From Firmicutes bacterium UBA2296 (lineage in GTDB: Bacteria; Bacillota; UBA994): 9,754 nucleotides of DNA. The translations under genes and the position numbers were made by a program. A model generated the notes under the pieces. That model searched no databases. It saw only the letters and a program-made list of their open reading frames with translations, and was not told the DNA's origin. Numbering within the stretch: the stretch's first letter is position 1; the number at the start of each line of letters is the position of its first letter. The DNA lies in NCBI GenBank assembly GCA_002345475.1, contig DDWC01000174.1, positions 1-9,754 of the forward strand. Reading direction: 5' to 3'. This document shows positions 1 to 5,547 of this stretch, in pieces.

Positions 1-297
1 GCTACCGCGAGCCGGATCGCCCTGATGGCCAAAGGCAGGCTGCTCGCCTACGCCAGTCCGTCAGAGCTGATTGAAGTGGTGCGGGACAAGGTTTGGGAGA
101 CCCTGGTACCAGAGGATCGCCTGAGTGAACTGCGCCAGAAGCACATCATCGGTTCCCTTTCCCATACCGCCCAGGGTGTGCGTGCCCGAATCGTAACCTC
201 GGTACGCCCGGAAGGAGAGGCCCGACAGGTGGAGCCTGCGCTTGAGGACGCCTATCTGTTCTTCATAGCGGGACAGGGGGTCTCTGGCCATGACTAG
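1..297 (+). CDS. ABC transporter ATP-binding protein, C-terminal fragment
   Basis: The reading frame is open from the first base and ends with TAG at 295-297, so only the last 98 residues of a longer gene are present. The Walker A, signature and Walker B motifs lie outside the window. What remains resembles the tail of ABC-2 type exporter ATPases: a segment reading RIALMAKGRLLAYASPSEL matches the usual strand after the H-loop ('R-I-x-x-x-x-x-G-R-L-x-x-x-G-x-x-x-E-L'), and a late LEDAYLFFI matches the common 'LED-hydrophobic' C-terminal end of the family. It overlaps the start of the downstream permease by 8 bases (290-297), which suggests translational coupling. The protein should be the cytoplasmic energising subunit of that permease. 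The substrate cannot be told from this fragment. Family assignment rests on the tail and on the adjacent permease. Confidence 0.82.
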   Translation, partial: ATASRIALMAKGRLLAYASPSELIEVVRDKVWETLVPEDRLSELRQKHIIGSLSHTAQGVRARIVTSVRPEGEARQVEPALEDAYLFFIAGQGVSGHD

Positions 298-1888
298 GCC
301 CTTCGTGCTTCTTGGTATGGTGAAGGCAGACGTCAAGGAGCGCATGCGCAGATACAGCTTCCTGGTGATGGCGGGTGTAAGCATGATTGCCTTCTATCTC
401 TTCGTCCCTCCGACGGGCTCCCTTTTTGCCGTGGTGGAGATCGCCGGTCACAGAGGTGTATATAATTCCGCCTGGGTAGGAGCCTCGATCGCCATGGCTA
501 CCACTCCGCTGTTGTTCCTGCTGGGCTTCTATCTCATCAAAGGTACCGTTGATAACGACGCCAGATGTGGTGTTGGCCAGCTGATAGCCAGTTCGCCCCT
601 GAGTCGTCGCACCTACCTGGCGACAAAATTCTTGAGCAATCTGGCCCTTCTGGCGACCCTGCTACAGATTTCCTTCTTCTCGGCCATTCTGATGCAGTTG
701 ATCCGAGGAGAGAGCAGCGTGGTTTCTCTAAAGCACTTGCTCCTGCCTTTTCTCGTCGTGGCCCTGCCTTCAGTAATCGTGGTTTCGGCATTGGCCGTGC
801 TCTTTGAGTCGGTAGGCTTCTTACGCGGCGGGTTGGGCAACGTGCTCTACTTTCTGCTGTGGATTGTGGTGTTAACAACTGATACTGGCCGCGTGCTTCA
901 GCTTGCCGCTGGTCACATTCCCGTATACAGCCTGATGGGAAATGGCATCTTCCGCGAAAGCATGGCTGGCGTAGCGCGCCAACTCCTTTCGGATCCCTCA
1001 GTGCGCGTAGCCGACGGACTGATGTTGCTGCAGGAACCCCTCAAGACATTCCTTTGGCCGGGTGTAGAATGGACTCTCGGTCTGGCTGTCGGTCGACTCC
1101 CCTGGCTAATGCTGGCGGGAGCTCTAGTCTTCCTAGCCTCACTGTTATTTCGCGGCTTCGACACACAGAGTACGCCTGGAAAACGGGCGCGGCTTAGGAA
1201 CCGCCACAAAGAGACTACTCTGGCTGACGACACCGGCGATAACCTAAGCTACGGAACTGCCACGAGCCTATCGCCGGTTTCGTACCAACCGGGCCTGACT
1301 GATCTGGTCAAACACGAGACACGCCTGCTGCTCAAGGGCCTGCCCTGGTGGTGGTATGCGGTGCAGCTCTCCTTGACAGGTATGTGTCTTCTCGCCCCGC
1401 TGGGCCTTGCGCAGAGAGTGTTCGCTCCCCTGGCCTGGAGCTGGCCACTGCTCATATGGTCGGCCCTGGGACATGCCGAGTACCGACACCGGACAGCCGA
1501 CCTGCTCTATTCTTGCCCGGGTGCTGCGTCAAGGCGCACCGTCGCCTCGTGGGCTGCCGGACTGGTCATCGCTCTGCTGGCCGGGAGCGGCTTCTTCATC
1601 CGGCTTCTCGCGCTGGGGTTATGGCGCGAACTGCTGGCCTTCCTGGTTGGAGCTATGTTTGTCCCTGCCCTGGCCTCAACCCTGGGCACATGGACAAGAT
1701 CAGGAAAGTTTTTCGAGGTAACTTACATCTTCATGATGTACCTCATCTTCAACGGAGTACCCGCCGCCGATTTCATGGGTGCAGTTGCGGATTCTGCGGC
1801 ATCCGGGGCGACGATCTACTATCTGTCTGCTACAGGAGCACTTCTGCTCATGACCTACTTTCTCAGGAGAATGGTTGCTCTAAAGTGA
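290..1888 (+). CDS. ABC-2 type transporter permease, fused two-half form
   Basis: This 532-residue integral membrane protein probably forms the channel for the ATPase just upstream. The ATG at 290 lies inside the end of the ATPase gene, behind a G-rich Shine-Dalgarno-like run at 276-280. Hydrophobic segments are visible near residues 22-39, 62-83, 111-136, 148-172, 181-196, 270-288, 352-375, 378-391, 420-447, 449-464, 477-490 and 509-525, about twelve in all. A basic, polar linker lies at about 291-345. The sequence before the first helix (LLGMVKADVKERMRRYSF) resembles the one that restarts after the linker (DLVKHETRLLLKGLPWWWY), suggesting two six-helix halves fused in one chain. That would allow one permease with two ATPases. 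ABC-2 permeases usually export; the cargo is unknown. The next gene starts 48 bases later on the same strand. Confidence 0.8.
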   Translation: MTRPFVLLGMVKADVKERMRRYSFLVMAGVSMIAFYLFVPPTGSLFAVVEIAGHRGVYNSAWVGASIAMATTPLLFLLGFYLIKGTVDNDARCGVGQLIASSPLSRRTYLATKFLSNLALLATLLQISFFSAILMQLIRGESSVVSLKHLLLPFLVVALPSVIVVSALAVLFESVGFLRGGLGNVLYFLLWIVVLTTDTGRVLQLAAGHIPVYSLMGNGIFRESMAGVARQLLSDPSVRVADGLMLLQEPLKTFLWPGVEWTLGLAVGRLPWLMLAGALVFLASLLFRGFDTQSTPGKRARLRNRHKETTLADDTGDNLSYGTATSLSPVSYQPGLTDLVKHETRLLLKGLPWWWYAVQLSLTGMCLLAPLGLAQRVFAPLAWSWPLLIWSALGHAEYRHRTADLLYSCPGAASRRTVASWAAGLVIALLAGSGFFIRLLALGLWRELLAFLVGAMFVPALASTLGTWTRSGKFFEVTYIFMMYLIFNGVPAADFMGAVADSAASGATIYYLSATGALLLMTYFLRRMVALK

Positions 1889-1936
1889 CTCCCATGCTCT
1901 AGTGACACTTAGTAGCGAAACCAGGGGGGACTGTAA

Positions 1937-3217
1937 TTGGGCTTAGCTATCTTCTTTGTCGCTGTCGTTTCAGAGTGCGCCATCGTCGTCTGCTCTGGCA
2001 AGAGCCGCCTGAACCTGGCCAGGAAGAGGCTTATTACTCGGTCAGTTTTGCTTCTTGCCGTCATCCTACTGATGATCTTCTCTTCGCCTTCTGGCTCCTC
2101 GCTGATGTATTTTGGCTTGCTGGTGCTGCTGGGCGTTCTGGCTGCGGCCAGCGCAATAAGGGTCTATGATCAAAGAGACACAAGAGGCGCTCATCGCGCC
2201 AGACGGCTTCTTCCCGGCCTGGCTGGTACACTGCTCTTGTACTGCCTCACCCTCATGCCCTTCGTCCTCTTCCCTGGATACGACATCATAGAGCCCTCTG
2301 GGCCCTACACCGTTGCCACCACTACCCACTTCTTCGCTGATACAGAACGCGTGGACATCTATGATCCAGCCGGTAGCAACCGGCAGCTAAAAACAGAATT
2401 CTGGTTTCCTGCAGACGGCAAAGGTCCATTCCCGTTGGTCCTCTTCTCCCACGGAGCTTTGGGCATCAGGTCGAGTAACGTTTCCCTGTATACATATCTG
2501 GCCAGCCACGGCTATGTGGTGGGTGCCCTGGACCACACTTACCAGGGACTCTACAGCACTGACAGCTCCGGCCGCCTGCTCTTTGTCAACCGAGGATACC
2601 TTAAGGAAGTGCTGACCGAGGATCCCAGGAAGGATGTTTTGCAGAGCTACTATCATTACAGTAAATGGATGGACATAAGGATGGGCGACATAGACCTGGT
2701 CATTGATGCACTTGTTGACGCTACCAGGCCAGGAACCGTGGATAAGTTAGTAGGCCTGGTAGACCCCGAGCGCATCGGCGTCATGGGTCACTCCCTGGGG
2801 GGCTCGGCGGCTTTGGGTGTCGGTAGAGCGCGAACCGATGTTAAGGCGGTCATAGCTCTTGAATCTCCATTTATGTATGATATTATTGCTGTGCTGGACG
2901 GACACTTCGTATATCGAGACGAACCATATCCTCTGCCTTTGTTGAACGTCTATTCCGATGCCTCGTGGCAAATTCTTGGGGATAGGCCCCAATATGCGGC
3001 AAACCATGCCTTGCTTACATCAGCCAACCCCGACATTCACAACCTGCACATCAGCGGCGCCGGCCATTTCGACCTGACAGATCTTGCCCTCAGCAGTCCC
3101 ATTCTGGCACGCCTGCTTAATGGAGGGCCATCGGAGCGAAGTCCTCGCGACACGCTGACAGCAATTAACGAGGCCTGCCTGGTATTCTTCGACAAGTATT
3201 TAAAGGGCAGACACTGA
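1937..3217 (+). CDS. Membrane-anchored PAF acetylhydrolase-like alpha/beta hydrolase
   Basis: The gene encodes 426 residues. The start is TTG at 1937, six bases after a GGGGGGA ribosome-binding run at 1924-1930; I see no better ATG. The first 115 residues hold four hydrophobic segments (about 2-20, 36-49, 56-74, 92-113). The basic loops at 21-35 and 78-91 should lie inside, which leaves the catalytic domain outside the cytoplasmic membrane. Residues 150-426 resemble the plasma/intracellular type II PAF acetylhydrolase family. They show an FSHG oxyanion strand (169-173), the nucleophile elbow GHSLGG with Ser286, and catalytic His377 in GAGHFD. The acid, normally the Asp of 'IALD' about 23 residues after the serine, is here Glu309 in 'IALES'. 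The likely reaction is hydrolysis of short or oxidised acyl esters of phospholipids or related esters; the true substrate is unknown. It appears co-transcribed with the ABC genes before it and the hydrolase after it. Confidence 0.82.
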   Translation: MGLAIFFVAVVSECAIVVCSGKSRLNLARKRLITRSVLLLAVILLMIFSSPSGSSLMYFGLLVLLGVLAAASAIRVYDQRDTRGAHRARRLLPGLAGTLLLYCLTLMPFVLFPGYDIIEPSGPYTVATTTHFFADTERVDIYDPAGSNRQLKTEFWFPADGKGPFPLVLFSHGALGIRSSNVSLYTYLASHGYVVGALDHTYQGLYSTDSSGRLLFVNRGYLKEVLTEDPRKDVLQSYYHYSKWMDIRMGDIDLVIDALVDATRPGTVDKLVGLVDPERIGVMGHSLGGSAALGVGRARTDVKAVIALESPFMYDIIAVLDGHFVYRDEPYPLPLLNVYSDASWQILGDRPQYAANHALLTSANPDIHNLHISGAGHFDLTDLALSSPILARLLNGGPSERSPRDTLTAINEACLVFFDKYLKGRH

Positions 3218-3227
3218 TAAAGCACAC

Positions 3228-3233
3228 AGGAGG
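3228..3233 (+). promoter_or_regulatory. Shine-Dalgarno AGGAGG deciding the serine hydrolase start
   Basis: A perfect AGGAGG lies just after the PAF-AH-like gene. The first in-frame ATG (3236) is only 2 bases downstream, too near for efficient initiation. An in-frame TTG (3242) is 8 bases and an ATG (3245) is 11 bases downstream. I prefer 3245 because it is an ATG, though TTG 3242 has the better spacing. The choice changes the protein by at most three residues. Confidence 0.7.
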
Positions 3234-3244
3234 CGATGTTTTTG

Positions 3245-4666
3245 ATGCGAGAATCGGACAGAACACTTCCCGGAGGCCGCCTTCGCGGGCTTATGCTGGT
3301 GGCCTTGCTACTGGCAATGACCCTGCTGGCCGGACTGTCGCCAGCCACTTCCGTAGCAAGTTCAGGGGCAGCTGATTTCCCAGAGGCCCAGCTACAGGAG
3401 TATCTGGAGAGGACCGCTCGGGCCATTGGGCTTCCCTCTCTGTGCGTCGAGGTATCATATCGCGGGGAGACTGTCTTTGCGTATGCCCGAGGCGAAGGGG
3501 TTACCACAGATACCCTTTTCTATATCGGCTCTATCAGCAAGTCCTTTACCGCTCTGGCCATTATGCAACTGGTGGAAAGCGGCTCGATAGATCTAGACTC
3601 GCCGGTCTCCCGTTACTTGCCTGAGTTCAGGGTTTCCGAACAGATCACCGTGCGACACCTGCTAAATCAGGTGAGTGGCATGACCGACCTGGACTACATA
3701 CCCGCCCTGCCTTGGGAAGCCACTTTTGATGACCTCATTGCCGACATGAACACGATGTCCCTGCGTCACGTTCCGGGTACAACCTTTGCTTACTTCAATC
3801 AGAATTACAGCCTGCTGGGCGCCATGGTTGAGAAGGTGAGCGGTCAAGCCTACGAGACCTATGTGCAAGAGCGCATTCTGAACCCACTGGGACTTGAACG
3901 CACCTATCTGAGGGGCGAAGTTGACGTCACGGGGCATTTATCGGCCTTCACCATGTCAGTGCCCCGTTACGAGCCCTTTCCTCAATATGACCTGCCCGGA
4001 GGGTACATCTCTTCCAGCATCAGCGACCTGGTCAAATACCTCAACATGATGGCGACACAGGACGCGAAGCTGGGCGTGTCCCGCGCAGGACTGGAACTGA
4101 TGATGCAGACTGACCCCTATGGCATGGGCTGGATGTGGGGCACTATAGCCGGCAGGCCAGCGGTACACCATGGAGGTTCACTGCCTGGGTATGTCGCAAA
4201 TTCCGTAATGCTCACGGAAGATGGCTACAACATAGCCCTGATGACCAACAAGAACCAACTATTATATAGCCTGTTCTTTTATCCCGATCTCACCAGGGGT
4301 ATCGTCTCTATTATCACCGACCAGCAGCCGCCTGACCGGCTATACCTGGCATGGGTGTTCAGGGCGCTGCTGCCGCTGGCGGTCCTCAACCTGTTCTTTG
4401 CCTATCGCAAGAGCTGGCGTCTGTTCCGCGGAGCCACACCAATGCCGCGGGCAAAACGCATAACCAGGATTGCCCTGAATCTGGTCATACCTGTGGCTAT
4501 AATCATGCTGATACCTAACATCGTCGCGGTCGTCCTGGGCAGGGGCATGACCTGGCAACTGGCCTTCTACATGATGCCAGACATGCTCATCTGGATGACT
4601 CTTGGGATACTCTCCAATGTGGCCGAAGCAGCCGTACATCTGTATCTGCTGGCCCGGGTTGACTAA
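3245..4666 (+). CDS. Beta-lactamase-family serine hydrolase with C-terminal membrane helices
   Basis: This is a 473-residue protein of the beta-lactamase / penicillin-binding-protein fold (class C-like, Pfam Beta-lactamase). Numbering is from ATG 3245; the same frame is also open from ATG 3236. A signal peptide is clear: basic n-region, hydrophobic core about 16-31, and a likely cleavage after SVA at 36-38. Catalytic motifs in order are SISK (nucleophile Ser96, Lys99), YFN (Tyr183, Asn185), and HGG (His309-Gly311) at the KTG-equivalent position. Three hydrophobic segments follow near 370-387, 407-433 and 440-469, with a strongly basic loop between the first two. This places the catalytic domain outside and the C-terminus inside. 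Such proteins may act as D-alanyl-D-amino-acid peptidases, esterases or beta-lactamases; the motifs do not tell which. The gene starts 27 bases after the PAF-AH-like gene. Confidence 0.85.
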   Translation: MRESDRTLPGGRLRGLMLVALLLAMTLLAGLSPATSVASSGAADFPEAQLQEYLERTARAIGLPSLCVEVSYRGETVFAYARGEGVTTDTLFYIGSISKSFTALAIMQLVESGSIDLDSPVSRYLPEFRVSEQITVRHLLNQVSGMTDLDYIPALPWEATFDDLIADMNTMSLRHVPGTTFAYFNQNYSLLGAMVEKVSGQAYETYVQERILNPLGLERTYLRGEVDVTGHLSAFTMSVPRYEPFPQYDLPGGYISSSISDLVKYLNMMATQDAKLGVSRAGLELMMQTDPYGMGWMWGTIAGRPAVHHGGSLPGYVANSVMLTEDGYNIALMTNKNQLLYSLFFYPDLTRGIVSIITDQQPPDRLYLAWVFRALLPLAVLNLFFAYRKSWRLFRGATPMPRAKRITRIALNLVIPVAIIMLIPNIVAVVLGRGMTWQLAFYMMPDMLIWMTLGILSNVAEAAVHLYLLARVD

Positions 4667-4694
4667 TAATACCTGAAGGAAAGAAGGTTCCGTT

Positions 4695-5468
4695 TTGAAG
4701 AGACTCTTTGATACAGAACTCAGTTATTTACAGGCCTTCTGTCGTATGGAAGAAGCAGAAGATCTCATACGCTTCTCTGACCCAGAACTGCCGGATATGT
4801 ACTCGCATAACCTGACGTACATCAAGCCTCTGGTGGGCGAACTTCGCCTTAGCGAAGTTATTTCCCGGGAAATATCTCTGGCCCAACAGGCTGGGAGAAC
4901 CTTCCTTAACATCCAGACAGACGTGCCGGTCGATCCTGCAGCTCTCACAGGGTTACCCCGCCAGCCCAAGGCGACCTGTCTCTATGACTACTACGTATTT
5001 GCGCCGGGTGACACCAGCAAACTGAGAAGCCGCGAAGGCGGCCAGATGCTTACGCTTACAGCTGACCTACGCGAGACAGCTCTGGCGCTGGACTTGCGGG
5101 CCAATGGTGCAGACATGGGCGACGACTTTGTCACTCGCAGATTTTCGCGGCGCAGTCAGGTATATCTCTCGGAAGACGCCGTGGACCACTTCCTCTGTTT
5201 TCACAACGGCCGCGCCGTCGGTCACGCCGACCTCTTCGTTGCTGGCAAGGTGGCGAAAATTGAGGATGTAGATATCGCCCCCGACAGCCAGCGCCAGGGC
5301 TTTGGTACCGCTATGCTCAAGGCCCTGATTGAGCTAGCCTGGGATAGAGGCGCCGAGATCGTGTACCTGATTACTGATCATAACGACACGGCCAAGGACA
5401 TGTACGAGAAGATTGGGTTCACCCGCGTGGCCCAGAAGGCGGAATGGTTCTTTTCCTTCTCGTCATGA
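4695..5468 (+). CDS. GNAT family N-acetyltransferase with N-terminal extension
   Basis: This 257-residue soluble protein starts at TTG 4695, seven bases after an AAGG within a purine-rich GGAAAGAAGG run (4678-4687). The C-terminal half (about 145-257) is a GNAT acetyl-CoA-dependent transferase. The strand DVDIAPDSQ leads into the acetyl-CoA pyrophosphate loop QRQGFG (Gln199, Gly202, Gly204). Next come the helix TAMLKALIELA, then LITDHNDTAKDMYEKIGF (Asn230, Tyr237, Gly241, Phe242), which is the usual motif B. The first 140 residues are an acidic and aromatic region (for example FSDPELPDMYSHN at 27-39) that I cannot assign to a named domain and that may bind the acceptor. Acceptor identity is unknown. 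It is the last gene of the presumed + strand operon, 28 bases after the serine hydrolase and directly before a strong terminator. Acetylation of the exported compound, or self-protection from it, is an inference from context only. Confidence 0.85.
   Translation: MKRLFDTELSYLQAFCRMEEAEDLIRFSDPELPDMYSHNLTYIKPLVGELRLSEVISREISLAQQAGRTFLNIQTDVPVDPAALTGLPRQPKATCLYDYYVFAPGDTSKLRSREGGQMLTLTADLRETALALDLRANGADMGDDFVTRRFSRRSQVYLSEDAVDHFLCFHNGRAVGHADLFVAGKVAKIEDVDIAPDSQRQGFGTAMLKALIELAWDRGAEIVYLITDHNDTAKDMYEKIGFTRVAQKAEWFFSFSS
4840..4873. repeat. Two adjacent inverted repeats inside the GNAT coding region
   Basis: AACTTCGC (4840-4847) and GCGAAGTT (4852-4859) form a perfect 8-base inverted repeat around the tetraloop CTTA. 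It is followed immediately by a perfect 14-base palindrome, ATTTCCCGGGAAAT (4860-4873). Both lie in the N-terminal third of the acetyltransferase gene and leave its frame intact. A role as an mRNA hairpin or binding site is possible, but chance cannot be excluded. Confidence 0.5.
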
Positions 5469-5490
5469 CGGCACCCCGTTGAGCGGACAT

Positions 5491-5533
5491 AAAAGCGAGA
5501 GGCGCAGCCCCGGGGGCTGTCCTCTCGCTTTTT
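5491..5533. terminator. Bidirectional intrinsic terminator
   Basis: AAAAGCGAGAGG (5491-5502) pairs perfectly with CCTCTCGCTTTT (5521-5532). An inner stem CAGCC/GGCTG (5505-5509 with 5515-5519) extends the hairpin around a short loop. The + strand ends in a run of five T (5529-5533), and the - strand ends in four T from the A tract at 5491-5494. It sits between the convergent GNAT gene (ends 5468) and hutU (ends 5548). It should therefore stop transcripts from both sides. Confidence 0.9.
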
Positions 5534-5547
5534 GCCTCGCTATTGCA

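Noticed and set aside
1348..1902. 184-residue open frame on the + strand overlapping the permease
   Set aside because: It is in another frame within the permease gene, whose own frame encodes coherent membrane helices. The alternative product is Arg/Cys-rich and lacks structure.
3037..3507. 156-residue open frame on the - strand
   Set aside because: It is antisense to the ends of two well-supported hydrolase genes and has a low-complexity Ser/Arg-rich composition.
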